Assembly (NCBI RefSeq): GCF_018139145.2
Contig: NC_059477.1
Span: 33,955,502 to 34,019,501, forward strand
Length of the DNA: 64,000 nucleotides
Direction of reading: 5' to 3'
Source: Gymnogyps californianus
Lineage: Eukaryota > Chordata > Aves > Accipitriformes > Cathartidae
The translations under genes and the position numbers were made by a program. Shown piece by piece: positions 48,276-59,779 of the stretch (within the stretch, counting starts at the first letter, position 1; every line of letters begins with the position of its first letter). Below the pieces are notes generated by a model. That model had not been told where the DNA came from. It made no database searches and was given only the letters and a program-made list of their open reading frames with translations.

Positions 48276-50925
48276 TGCACTCGGATCAAGGGAAAGATTC
48301 CTATTGGTGTCACATGAGGTGAATAGATTCTTGATCTGAGTCATGATCTAAATTAGCATGAATTTGTTTGCATATGAATTTAGGTTGACGGAGTTTGTAC
48401 ATTACTCATTTGTCACTGTATAACAAAGGGACAGCTGTTTTTTCACCAAGCAGTGATCGCATCTTCAAAATCTTCTCAGTGATTGTGGAACCTGCAGCCA
48501 GATGTTTAAAGGTTCCCAAGTCAGTTAGAAAGTTTTGCAGCCTCTGTTTGCATTGCATTTTGAAAAGGCCATGATTAATTCAGTCCAGGACCACAATGAA
48601 GGTTAGTAACACTGTAGTTGGAAACACATGAATTATTTTAAACATCCTGAACTCTATTATTCAGGAATATCTCCAACTGGTAAGTATAAACAAGCAAACA
48701 GGCTTGCTTTCCCCTCTGTCTTACCATGGGTGATGCCAGTATAATACATGAATACTAGTGTAGCAGAAGATACAAACAAACAGACCCAGCTGCAACTATT
48801 TATTTAGATTTGCCAGGCAGCAAGGTGGCAGATTTAATTTTATCACCAACAGTGGGGCTTATAGAATGACTAGAAGGAAACTCAACCAAAAGATACATAA
48901 GACCAAGCCACTGTTTAAATGCTATTTCTATGTTATTTTCCAATTCAGAAATTCAAAATCTTTTAAAGAGATTTAGGTCTTTACGTATGAAATGGGGAGA
49001 GCAGAGGAAGCCTCTGTCAAAACATGCAGCTGATGTAGGTCATTAGCACCTATGGACATGTAAATGTCAACAGGTGACCAAATCTCGTATTTAAATTCTG
49101 CCTGAGGGTAGTATGTTGGTAACATAGACTTATACTAGTCCAAAGTAAATCAAGATAGAGATATATATATATTTATATTTAACACTGTGCATGCTTTTCT
49201 AAAACAAACACTTTACAAAGCCAATTTTGCTTTGTAGACAGAAGTTTTCCAGAGTGGGACAAAACCAGTACAGTCTGAGAGCCGCCTTCAAACATTGCTG
49301 TCCTTACCTGGGATTTGCAGAGCTCATTGACCACCCCGAGGCACTGAGCCTTTACATGCGCTTTATTGAAGTTGTCACAGTGTGTCTGCTGTTCCTGTCA
49401 TGCTTGTGAGTATGCAGAATAAGAGAGACACACGGAAGAGTGTAATTTCTGCATCCACATCCAGGAAGTACAGCTGCACTGAGGTCTCTAGAGCTTAAGT
49501 GCTGGGCTGAGACAACTGGGCAAGACTACGAGGAGCACCAGCAATTGCCTGGGAAATGGGATCATTTCATTCCCTTGTTCCTTGGGCCGTTACAGACATT
49601 CAATGCCACTCCTATGGAGCTCACTGAAGCAAAGCTAATTCAACTTAAAACTCAAGGTAAAAACTAGTTTGCTAGCTCTCTTAAAGATTGAAGAAAGGAT
49701 TTTGTGTACATCTACGCAGCCACTGATGTGGGGTACTCTGTTCTGCTGATTCATTAGCCTATGTCTGGCTAAACTTTTCTAAAAGTTTAAACTAACACTT
49801 AAACTAAGTCTAAACTTTTCTGTTTTAGGAACAAATGAGAACAAAAAATAACATAGGTTCTATTAAATACAAATGTCTGTTGATTCCCAAATGAGCTGAA
49901 CAAATTTAAATCTTTGACAGATTTATTTGGTAAAGCAGCAAAGTTTTGAAATATTAGCTAAGTTCTGTTATGGATTTCTGAAGACTTCTGCTCTGTCACT
50001 GAAAGAAGCCGACGAATAACTTGTTCTCATCAATAGCATGAATGGAACTGGGGCCTGGAAAAGCTTTATCCTCAGCACAGTGTTGCTCCTGGCTTTTGCT
50101 TTCTCTTGAGAGACTGAGCAATCTACAGAGTCCTATAAATTCCGTTGTTTCTTTGCATTCATTATGGCTACTCATTACAGTCACTACCTGGGCATTTTAG
50201 GCCAAGTTGGTAAGATGGAAATGGAGGGCATGAACCTAAGGGAGCAATCACAGTCCATTACTTGGGTAGAAGATTGGTTGCAAAAGCCGCTCTCCTAACA
50301 GGAGAACCAAAGCCCTCTTCTTGTGTTTTCAGGCTGCCAGAACGTGGGAATTTAAATGTAAGAGTCTGGGCTTGGCCTGAGCTTGAGTACAGAAATGTGA
50401 AAGTCAGCCACCCTCAAAATAGCATGCGGGTTTAGAGACAGAGATACTCATAGTGCCTACTTTAAGCATCTCATTTAGGAGCTCTTGATCATCCTGTGGA
50501 GGAATGACCTTTTCGCTGGTGATTGTGCAGCCCAGCACATTGCCTGCAGGAAGCACCCTGACTGGTTTCCATTTTGAATTTCCACGGTGAAGGAGCAGAA
50601 TGGAGACCTGCCGTTAACCTTCCTCGTACAGGAATTCCTGCAGTTATCTGAGCTAGAGCACAAAGCAGAGAGAACATCTCAAATGTTGCATCTTCAACAT
50701 CTGAAAAGCAGCTACTAGATTCACTTCCTTTGCTATTGCCCCAAGAAGCAAAGCTTAGGCAGTAGGCTGTTCGTAGACAAGATTTTCATAAAATGCACAG
50801 TTCTACTTTTGGAAAAAGTAGTTGGGTGCAAATTAATGACACATATCCTCTTCCATCCTAAATAATCACCTTTGGTACAGATAGGTACCTGTAATTATAC
50901 TTTGCAATCAAGTTCTTATGGCAAG
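48276..50925. other. Unique non-coding DNA
   Basis: No gene is assigned with confidence. An imperfect inverted repeat ('ctcggatcaag' near 48281 and 'cttgatctgag' near 48332) may be a relic of a palindromic repeat. A short (AT)n lies at 49159-49172. A splice-bounded open segment (49238-49405, +) is discussed as a weak exon candidate. Confidence 0.45.
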
Positions 50926-50929
50926 AGCT

Positions 50930-51115
50930 TTTTGAATTCATATAGCGCTGTTCATCCAGGGACTCCAAAACACTTTATTATCATGACTTACATTATTTTA
51001 CAAGGAAGAAACTAATGGACAGAATATTCAAGACCTATGCCTATAGTTGTACAGACAGTCAATAACAGAATTGGGAATAAGCCCCATCTCCCAACTTAGG
51101 GTTGTTTCACAAGGT
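50930..51115 (-). repeat. MIR/L2-type SINE fragment
   Basis: 'tcatatagcgctgttcatcc' (about 50939-50958) then 'actccaaaacactttattat' and 'ttacaaggaagaaactaatg' reproduce the order of a common amniote repeat. In that repeat the corresponding phrases are 'tatatagcgcctttcatcc', 'tctcaaagcactttaca' and 'ttacagatggggaaactga'. The distal 'ggaataagccccatctccc' matches the part normally ending in 'aacccaggtctcc'. The copy is about 185 bp, antisense to MIR convention and non-coding. Confidence 0.75.
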
Positions 51116-52875
51116 CACAGATAACCCTGTGAAGGGAGGAAAAACAGATTCCCGTGTTTCTGCACCGGCTACACTTTTTGTCTTCAAATATTTACAAAGC
51201 CCGCTTACACGAAAGCTGGCAGAAATACAAACACTGAAGTGGTCACTACCTAGTGCACTCAGATAAGTAATATTCCTGTTCAATAAATTAGCACATTCAT
51301 GAGTTATATACTTTTGTTTGTCAGCATTTTTTCTTAGCATGCATAGACCAGATTTCCACTACATCATTCAGAGGTTAGCAGGAAACAAAATTAAACCCTC
51401 AGTGTTTTCACCACCATACAACTTGCAAAGTCATTTTTCAATGAACTTAACAGGTTATCTTGGAAAAGGCTAATAAATGGTGAATGTTGCCTTTGACTTT
51501 CCCTTAGCAGAACTCATTGTTCATCTAATTTTTGCAACAGATTTCCTACTTCATTTAAAACTCCAGCTAGAAGCATTTTCCTGTTACATATTGCAAACAG
51601 ACATATACAGTGACTAAAAAGCTTGGATCGGGTTGTGTAGTCAATATAGTTTTTGGCAAAAGACTGGGAAGCCTTTTTCTGGCTGAAAGCTATGAATGAT
51701 AAAAATAGATCCTGATTTTACAGTCACTGTGACAAACCAGCTTCCAAAAGGTTCACAACAGCACAAAGGGAACAAACCGGCAAAAGGGAAGTGAGCTGGA
51801 AAGACATATATTTTTCCCCAACAAGACTTAAATTCACCATCTTCTGAGGTTTACAAGGATCTTATATCATTGCATATGGCATGCACTGCACAATGGCAAC
51901 CAAGAAGTCAGCTTAGCTTGCAACCAGCCATTCTTTTCCAAAGCTTTTCTGTGAACTCAACATATTTAATTCACAATCACTTATAGAGCTTATACAACCC
52001 TATAAAATAACCTAGTCTCCTGAATCACCTCTTACCTACAAGATATAATTTTATTCTATTTCATATGATTTCATTATCTTATTTTTGTCACTTGATCTCA
52101 TTTTTCTTGGGGTTCTAAAGGATTTAACAACGAATGATAAGAATGAGATTATCAGCACAAAAATAGACAATAATTAAATGTCAGTCATGTCTGTGACAGA
52201 ACAAATGCAATTCTGTATCTATCTCACTACTTTTGGTGCTGGCTAGTGCAATACTCATTAAATATTTTTACCATTAATGCTGATAGCTTTGCAGTTATTT
52301 CAAACAGATGAAATACATTTCACTTACCTACCCTTCATTCTTCCTCCTCTGCAAATAAGTTTTTTCCAGTGAAAGATTAGCATAGTTGGTACCAAGAATT
52401 TCAAATGGGATTGTTTATGCATCAAAGAGTAAGTATTAATAACAAAAATGCACTCACAGTATGATTGCTTTGTGATGATTAGAATATAAATTGTTAGTTC
52501 TATATATACAGACACACACACACACTGAATTATATGCCTCGCGATGGTATGTCTTTTGCATTCCTCTAACATCTGATAGTCAGATGCCATGTCACACATA
52601 TACTTGTCAATTTGTTTTATCACTAAAAAGTTTGTCTATGATGTTGCATGGAGCTGACAACCCAGCACACTCAGAATCCACCTGAAAACGTGTTACCCAA
52701 AGAAATATCCTGCAGTCATAGGGATGAGGGGGAAGGAGACAGCCTCTGCCCCAGGATCAAGCAAGCAAAAGCATCAGCTTCACACAGAAAACTAGTTTTC
52801 TCATTGTTGGTGATGAGAGGTACATGCTAAGCAATAAATTGTGAGCACAGTCAGTGGTGGACAGAAATTCCTTTC
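51116..52875. other. Unique non-coding DNA
   Basis: No gene or transposon recognised. An (AT)n(AC)n microsatellite lies at 52501-52525. Confidence 0.5.
52501..52525. repeat. Short (TA)n(CA)n microsatellite
   Basis: 'tatatataca' is followed by 'gacacacacacacac'. It is short, and length polymorphism is plausible. Confidence 0.8.
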
Positions 52876-52879
52876 TGCA

Positions 52880-52945
52880 GGCTCCGCTCCACCACTTATG
52901 AGTTACGGGGTCATCTCTAACTTGTGAAAATAACTCACATATCAC
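52880..52945 (+). repeat. Possible MIR core fragment
   Basis: 'ggctccgctccaccacttat' (about 52880-52899) followed by 'gagttacggggtcatctcta' and then 'acttgtgaaaataactca' parallels the MIR core ('ggctctgccacttacta', 'gctgtgtgaccttgggca', 'agttacttaacc'). Divergence is high, so this could be chance. Confidence 0.38.
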
Positions 52946-53049
52946 ACTCTCCCTATCTCTATGCTTCTTACTACTCCTGCCTGCGGAGCTGGTGCAAAAG
53001 CATTGGAGCTGGACAGGGATCCAGGAGGCAGAGAGTGACCATTTAGCAA

Positions 53050-53720
53050 ACAGTCCTATGGCAACTCTATCAGGCTCGCGGGGCTCGTGGAAACACCAGC
53101 CAGTGCAAGGCCAGCCTCTACCTCTCCGTCTGTGCTTTGTCGTTTCTGCTTTCATCTAAGGGGAAGCTGCTCTCGAGCACAACAGCACATGGTTATACAG
53201 GGCTGGAGAAGGGCTGAAACTGCACCTGTGCTGCGGCCCTTGTCAAAACCCCCACCGACCTTCAGAGGAACAGAAATTTCCCAGGAATACAGTGAGCAAA
53301 ACAACTAGATAAAAAACCAAGCTGACCGTGAAAGCTATGGGAATAAATAACACAGTGTTAAGCACAGGCTAGGCTAAGTATGTGAACCTTCCGTCAAAGT
53401 TTTGACCTCAGCTTTTGCAGACGTACCCAGGCTCGCTTTAATTGCCTGGTTTGCAGACTGGAAGCAAAGCAGGTGCTGCAGCAGAGAGCTCAGCGCAGGT
53501 TGCAGGCTCCCCCTGAATGGGCAGCGCTGAGCTCTCTGCTGCCGTGCGCGGGTCAGCCCCGCTTACTGGGCAAAATAAATCTACCCGTCGCATCCACCAG
53601 AGTTACACAGCTGATAACTGAGCAGTAAGAAATTGCACTGAAAGAAAAACTGCCCCTCTGGTTTTGGTGATGTGGGCAACCGCCCGGTGTGTCCCTGTGG
53701 TGGGCTGGGGCTGGCTTTGA
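53050..53720. promoter_or_regulatory. GC-rich, CpG-enriched patch
   Basis: Counting by eye gives roughly 20 or more CpG dinucleotides in about 670 bp, for example 'ggctcgcggggctcgtgg' (about 53074) and 'gccgtgcgcggg' (about 53541). Flanking DNA is AT-rich and almost CpG-free. Such local enrichment is typical of an unmethylated promoter or enhancer, or of an exon, but no open frame stands out as protein-like. The patch contains the perfect inverted repeat at 53478-53542. The short patch would fall near the lower size limit of a CpG island. Confidence 0.4.
53478..53542. other. Perfect 19-bp inverted repeat (stem-loop)
   Basis: The left arm 'gcagcagagagctcagcgc' (53478-53496) and the right arm 'gcgctgagctctctgctgc' (53524-53542) are exact reverse complements, with a 27-base spacer. 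Past one mismatch, four more positions can pair outward, including G-U wobbles on the + strand transcript, giving a stem of about 24 positions. A transcript from either strand would form a very stable hairpin. The length and geometry are compatible with a microRNA-like precursor or a recent inverted duplication. I do not recognise either arm as a known microRNA. Confidence 0.7.
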
Positions 53721-54835
53721 TCAGTTACACTGTTATTTAGCATCTGAAGCAGCTAGTGTGTAATGTCCTTCTCACTCCTTTAATAGGAAAGGGCTGCCTT
53801 TATCCATGAGGCAGAATCATGCTTATTATCATGTTAATTAATACATTTCTAATGAGAAGCTGTTTCTCCAGTTTACACAGAGCCAAAGTGAAAATTGAAA
53901 TGATTTTGCTAATTTAAAAAGAAATTATTTAAAAAATAAGCAAGGAAAAAACTTCAAAGAGCCAAACAAAAGGAAAAATATTGGAGCTAATGAAATGTTG
54001 GTTAATGATCTTTTTGTTCACTCTTTTATATCTTTTCCCTGTTCTTAATTGTCTCATCTAATTAGATTATAACTATTTACAACAGGAATTATATTCTACT
54101 CTGTATTGCATATGGGGTCTTCATAATACAATGCAAATAAATGCTACTAATAATAATTAATGAAGAACTTCCTGCACTGTGAGTCTTTCCAAGCCAGTGA
54201 GCCCAGCATGGGTGTAGCATCCAAGTGTAACTGGTTTCTGGGTTTGACTTTATCAATGATAGAGGAACAGAGTTCGAGACTCTGCAGACTTGGTTACATC
54301 TACTCCTCCTGTGCCTGGCCAGCTTCCTCACGCTCTAGATCACTGTTCTCAGACCTAAGATCATCACCTCAAAGCAACTATTCTCTGTAGGTTAATCCTC
54401 TTTGGTATTTGCTGAAGGGAACATGTTGCATTAGGCAGCATTAGCTGCTATCTTTAGGAGGACCTTTCCTCTCCTTTCTGAGGCTGTCCAAGAAAAAGTT
54501 CGTCTATCTGATCTCGACATCACCAGTACCTGTTCAGAGTCCAAGAGAACAGTGAAGCCACTGCATTTCTGGTGCTGAAGTGCAATGCATGGGGTCCTCT
54601 GCACAGTTACAGCTTCTAGGAAGGTCAAGAGTCCCTCCCCATTCCTCAGAATCTTTCTTCTGGGCAGCTCAGTGTTGCATAATATACTTGTTAAGTAACT
54701 GCATAAATTATTCTTTTTCCTTGTAGTATGACAGGGATGCTTCAGGAGAGGCTGAGGGCTCACTGAGATAGTGGCTCCACGTACTCAGAGTCAGAGGCTT
54801 TAAAGAGCTAACAGAAGACAGATAACAACATTTCC
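53721..54835. other. AT-rich non-coding DNA, possibly conserved element
   Basis: No gene recognised. The stretch from about 53760 to 54100 is AT-rich but not low-complexity. It has repeated homeodomain-type cores such as 'atgttaattaata' (about 53831) and 'tctaattagatta' (about 54056). That texture is common in conserved developmental enhancers. Open frames up to 110 codons (54431-54763, -) show no known domain. Confidence 0.4.
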
Positions 54836-54837
54836 TT

Positions 54838-54905
54838 TCTGCCACCTGTTAATTCTTTTTAACAGATGGAGAACTGGAGAATGGAGAGATTAAAAGCCCT
54901 GATAC
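54838..54905 (-). repeat. MIR-type fragment
   Basis: 'ttttaacagatggagaactg' (about 54857-54876) followed by 'gagaatggagagattaaaag' corresponds to the familiar antisense MIR-type phrase 'ttttacagatggggaaactg' then 'aggcacagagaggttaagt'. The copy is short and diverged. Confidence 0.55.
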
Positions 54906-54919
54906 AGGAAACCATATTT

Positions 54920-55025
54920 TTTCAAGACAGTGCTTAAACACATGCTTCTGCAAGCACAGGCTTCTGTCCCAGTGAAGTTGAGCACACGCTTAAATAGTTT
55001 TCTGACTCAGGATCTAAGTGACTCT
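54920..55025. repeat. Palindromic sauropsid repeat ('cttaaac' type)
   Basis: 'cagtgcttaaacacatgctt' (about 54928-54947), 'tcccagtgaagttgagcaca' (about 54967) and 'ctgactcaggatctaagtg' (about 55002) follow the layout of a known type of short sauropsid repeat. Its units read like 'ttaagcacatgctta', 'cccattgaagtcaatgg' and 'ctggatcagggcc'. The copy is partly self-complementary and non-coding. Confidence 0.6.
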
Positions 55026-55604
55026 TTCAGGGTCATAAAAGCAGTGGAACAAGCTGCCCCTGAAACTCCCAGTTCACATTGTAGCCTTGGTCCTTTCTTC
55101 ACAGTCCATTTCTAAAACCGTAGCTCTAGAGAACTCTGCTAATCTCTTAGGCTCTCCCGCTGGAGGCTGGCAGCCAAATCTCTGCGTCAGTTATTTAGAT
55201 AAAAAGGTTACTTCAAGTTTGGGTACAAGATGTGAAATCAGGTAAAGGTGAGAAAACCAGAAATAGCAATTAATGGAATTAAATTTCAAGTCTACTACAG
55301 TTTAAGCTGCTGTAAATAAGAAAACAATGGGATTTACCTGTGTTTATAATGTAAGTCAGAAGAGAATCAGATCCATCACCAGTTACAATATCGTGCAAAT
55401 GTTTGTGGCACTTCTACTCATTTTAACGTTTCATACCTTCATTAATTTACCATGAAAACGATAAAAAGTTCAGAGTTGAATACTAAATCTCTGTCAGTTC
55501 TTAATATATCATTGGCTTAGGAGGCAAAATACCACTTGTGAAGCTGAGAAAGACAGTCTTGGGGGAACGACAATGAACTGAAAGTAGGGAGAGGTCTCCC
55601 ACAA
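55026..55604. other. Unique non-coding DNA
   Basis: I see no gene, RNA or recognised repeat in this stretch. Confidence 0.5.
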
Positions 55605-55700
55605 GCTGCTTCTTTGACCTTGGGCAAGACCCTTAATTCCCCTGTGCCTCAGTGTCCCGTTTGTGTATTCAGAAAAACAATCCTCTCTTCTTCCCAGGTT
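55605..55700 (+). repeat. MIR SINE fragment with well-kept core
   Basis: 'tttgaccttgggcaagaccc' (about 55613-55632) then 'ttaattcccctgtgcctcag' and 'tgtcccgtttgtg' match the conserved MIR core ('tgaccttgggcaagtcactt', 'aacctctctgtgcctcagtt', 'tcccatctgt') closely. This is the clearest MIR relic in the window and is in the sense orientation. Confidence 0.8.
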
Positions 55701-58255
55701 ATGCCTGCCTTGCCTACTTCAACTTACTTTTAGAAATGCGAAGGTAATGCTGTTTTTAACTACCACAATCCCCTTCCTCCTTATCTCATATTAACTCCTT
55801 GCAGAGAGGCACCTATTCAGGCTCTCCCAGAAAGCGTTATACAGAGCTGTAACCTCTTAACAGCTGCATGTCAAATCTGCCAGTAAATTCTGGACAGTTT
55901 TCATAAAAACGTGCCGTGCGGTCTCTTGCAGTATGATAAACAACTAATGCACACATTGCAGGTACTATAAAAATAATCCACAAAGCCTTCCTATGCAGCT
56001 ACAAAGAGATTTTAAACTGAGATAGGGAATGCCATAGCTTGTACCTGGGCCCTTCCAGATGTGCTGCCTTGCTCTCTGTTACTCACACATGCAGAGGCGA
56101 GACCTCCATGCCTCCTCCATGCTTTATTTCTCTTTCTCTGGTGCATAAGCTGCATGGAGAAAAGGGTGTTTGCCACACTATCCCACACAAAAGGGATGTA
56201 ATCTTTGCAGGGGACTTTCATTACCCCTGCTGTAAGTTTAGCAGAAAATGTCTTTCATCTTTATTTCCAAAAGTCTCTGTATATTACTGTACATATACAC
56301 TTAAAAATTAAAAGCACTAAAGATTTTGTTTAATAAACCTTCACCTAAGCATTGGAGAAGTAAAACAGATGATATGAAGGTAGACTGTTAAACAGCATAG
56401 TAAGGGGAAAACACTTCAGTTACGGAATGGATGCTCTTTAGGTCCTTATTCCATTAAAACCTGTATTTGTGCTGCTTTCATGGAGGATATTTTGCTATCA
56501 CATGCAAATTCTTCATTTTTCAAGGAAAGCTTTACACAACCTGCCTATTTGGCCTTTGTTAGTCATGGTACAAAGATTTAAAAGCTTTGAAGATTGTCTT
56601 AACTAAAAAAAGCCACAAGAACAACAATGCACTTTCTTCCAGTCACTGATCAGGCTTCTAAAGAGTAACTAATAATGTGAATTTTAAAGAGCAAAAGGCA
56701 AAAAGAAAATATTTAATAGTACAACTAACCGCAGCATACCTTCTGCAGAAACCTGTCTGCTTTACTTTCCTTTTATCAATATTGCCAAGAAAGTAAATTT
56801 GTCACTGTACAGTTGAGAATCTCTCAAAGATCTACTTTAATGTTTCACGCTACGTTTGCAAAACAAGAGTAATAAAAATAATGACACCATTATTACTCTT
56901 CCCTCTTTGTTTTCAGTTCATCACTTGCATATTTGAATAATGAATTATATTCACATTATCTCTACACTTTTGCTCTTGACTTCCTCTGCTGGCTGAAAGT
57001 AAAGCTATTATCCAGTTGTCAGCTCTGAAGAGCCATTCAACACAGCAGCCAATGGTCCTGACATGTAGATATACTACTATGCAAAATTATCTAGAGTACA
57101 ATTTCAAGCTATATATGAGAAAATTACCAGCCAGCATAAAAATGAATCTTCAGCTTAGATGAAATATTAAAAATTTCATCAGGGCCACTTTAGAACATAA
57201 ATAAGTAGACAACAGAATTAGTTGTGAATTAGACACAAAAGGCTAATTAACACTATTGTATCATCTTGATTGACTTAAAGTCTATTAAATCACTATTTTA
57301 TTGTCTGAATCTCTGAACCTTACAGGAAAAATAGAACCTTCTTCTATTAAGAGGCCCCTGTTCATTCTCAGATCTGCAGCTTTTGACTGAATTTCATTAA
57401 GACTCATTTCACTAACCAATACTTTGCACATGTAATTTCCTGATAAAGGAATGATTGTTTGTATCAGTTGATTTATACAGCTTTTTTATTAAGTGCCATG
57501 TTAAGTTATAAACAAATCACATAAAACAAAACCCACACAATTTTCTTTTAGTGTCACATCCCTTCGTGTAATTATAAATATAACTGGAGCTTCAGACGAA
57601 GTCAGATTTTCATGATGCAGTGGAGAGGCAAATGCAGCCCAGCAGTAAATATTCTCAAGGACAAAGACTTTCTTCTCTTCATGCTCAAGTGTTTTTGTCA
57701 AGAAGGAATAACTGGAGGTTGGGAAGGTGAGGAGGTGCCCTCTACCAGACAGAAAGCAATGTCCCCAGGATGACATTAAACAAAGAGGTATAAGAACAGA
57801 TGGGAAATCAGAGCAAGCTACTGTGCTTGCTTTGAAGAATTGTCTAAGAGAAGAGCAGCTGCTGCCTCTGTGGTCAACATTTATTCTTCTAAATCAGCTG
57901 CCTTGATCCCTTTTCTACCAATTAGACCTACTCCTGTTTACATCACTATATTGGGAATGCTCTTCAGATTTTTAAAAGGGAAGAGACAAAAGCCTGACTG
58001 GTCTTTAGTGCAATACAAGATGGAAATAACTGGTTATCTATAAAGAGTGAAAAATACGTCTTGTGGATCTCCTTTGGGGATGTCTTGGAGCCCATCAACT
58101 TTTATTGAAATTTAGAGAGGGCTGCAATGATTTGAAATGTATTTTCATGGATTAGAGCTCCTGAAAATTTACATCTAGAAGAATTTTAGCTCTTTACCAA
58201 CACTGTTTCATCTCATAATATCACTTAGTGTAACTTAGCATTGTAATTACCTCAC
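55701..58255. other. Unique AT-rich non-coding DNA
   Basis: No gene recognised. The stretch from about 56880 to 57480 is AT-rich yet not repetitive and could hold conserved non-coding sequence. No protein-like open frame is present. Confidence 0.5.
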
Positions 58256-58325
58256 CTTAAACGTGGATGTGTAAGCAATCAACTGAAATGATTTATCTAA
58301 GATCATGGAATGAGGATAACTACTT
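58256..58325 (-). repeat. Possible MIR-type fragment
   Basis: 'tgaaatgatttatctaagat' (about 58284-58303) then 'catggaatgaggataac' resembles the antisense MIR phrase 'aagtgacttgcccaaggt' then 'cacacagctaggaagt'. The match is weak. Confidence 0.3.
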
Positions 58326-58794
58326 GTCCAGGAAACTCAAACATGCCCTCTTTCTCCTCCTGGAAATCTTGTTTTTATGGGACTTGAGGACAGTAGCCAT
58401 TCCTGGATATCTGGCAGCTTGGCGATAGTAACAGTACCTTTTTTGGTCTGTGGATATTGGCAAGTCCTGGACAGAGGAACATCTTCTACATATCAATTGC
58501 ATGGTGCAGGCAAAATGAGTTGGATGCGTTCATGAATGTGCCAAAAAATGTCGACACATGCACAATAAACCTGATATGCCTGGCTTACTGCACACTGGGA
58601 ATCCATCTCCATAATGCATGCATGCATATTTCTGCCTGGGAAATCATGGACAGCAGCATGGCAACCCTACATAGAAAGTCCTCTTTGAAAGCCATGCTCT
58701 CAAGCCAATGTTTAATTCATTAGGTTAGCCTTCCTTAATCAGTGATCAGTAGAACTATTTAGCTCATGATGCATTAGAAGAAAGTCTAAGCCAC
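58326..58794. other. Unique non-coding DNA
   Basis: No gene or transposon recognised. A self-complementary (ATGC)n run, 'atgcatgcatgcat', lies at 58614-58627. Confidence 0.5.
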
Positions 58795-58885
58795 TCCTTC
58801 CCAAAACCCGAATGTATTAATTCACACATTACAAAGAAGGAAACAAGATGGAGGGAAATTAAAGTAATACATTCAAAGTTTAGCT
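58795..58885 (-). repeat. Possible MIR-type fragment
   Basis: 'cattacaaagaaggaaacaa' (about 58828-58847) then 'gatggagggaaattaaagta' resembles the antisense MIR-type phrase 'ttacagatgaggaaactga' then 'ggcacagagaggttaagtaa'. It is diverged and low-confidence. Confidence 0.4.
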
Positions 58886-59779
58886 CAATTGTTATTGTTT
58901 GTAAATGAAAACCACTGTGGCAGCACAATTTGGGATGTGGACTTTTTTTTTTTAGCTGTAAGATGCGGCAAAATGTACTACAGAAGTTGAATAAAAATTA
59001 GATTATGCTGATTCTTACTCTGTTTATCTGCTACGAACCATAGCACTGTCCACCTGATAGAAAGAGCAGTCTGTGTTGTTGGCTAAAGTCTGGCCCACCT
59101 CCCTCAGTGATCTATGCAGTGCGCTTTCACATCCACTTATCATGTACTAAAACCTTTGCTGTGTAAAAGGTTAGAGAATTGAGCAATGGTTAGAGTATAA
59201 GCAGTCTGCCCCATGCTACGTGATCACTCAGTCATGGCTTGCATGTCCTTCCAGCAGCATCTTTGTCCTTTTAAAGTGTCTGAGAGTGCTGATAGTGGAC
59301 ATACAGATGGGTAAGAAATGTTAGAGCAAGAACATGTGCTGACTTGGAAACAATAATCAAAGTTAGTTGAGATTCTTCCTACCTAACTTCTCCACTGAAC
59401 TAGGCATCCAGATACCATATACGGGGTGAAAGAGGTATTTCAGAAGCACGATTTACCTTGTGTACCTTAGACAAAAAGCAACCTTGAAACATCTTTTTCT
59501 GGACTGAAGAGGCAGCAAGACAATTAACTCAGATGTAGTCACCTACAGCAGTGGCTTCTTGAGTTAGATGAGAAAATCCCACACCTAGAACCTATTTGTT
59601 GCTACTTACATTTAGATATATGCTTCGATGTCCTTGGCACTGAGATAGAGGAGCTCTAATATTGATCCCCTGCCTTCAGGGTCGTAAAAAAGAGCTAAGA
59701 GGAGTCAGGTGATATAGTACTACAAGAAGAGGCAAGGGAGTCCTGCTACCTGATGTTGGTGCTTGTCTGGGAGCTGGAA
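58886..59779. other. Unique non-coding DNA
   Basis: I see no gene, RNA or recognised repeat in this stretch. A poly-T run lies near 58944. Confidence 0.5.

Noticed and set aside
52757..53155. Minus-strand open frame of 132 codons at the edge of the CpG-rich patch
   Set aside because: It spans a probable MIR fragment, has no recognisable domain, and is explained by local GC content.
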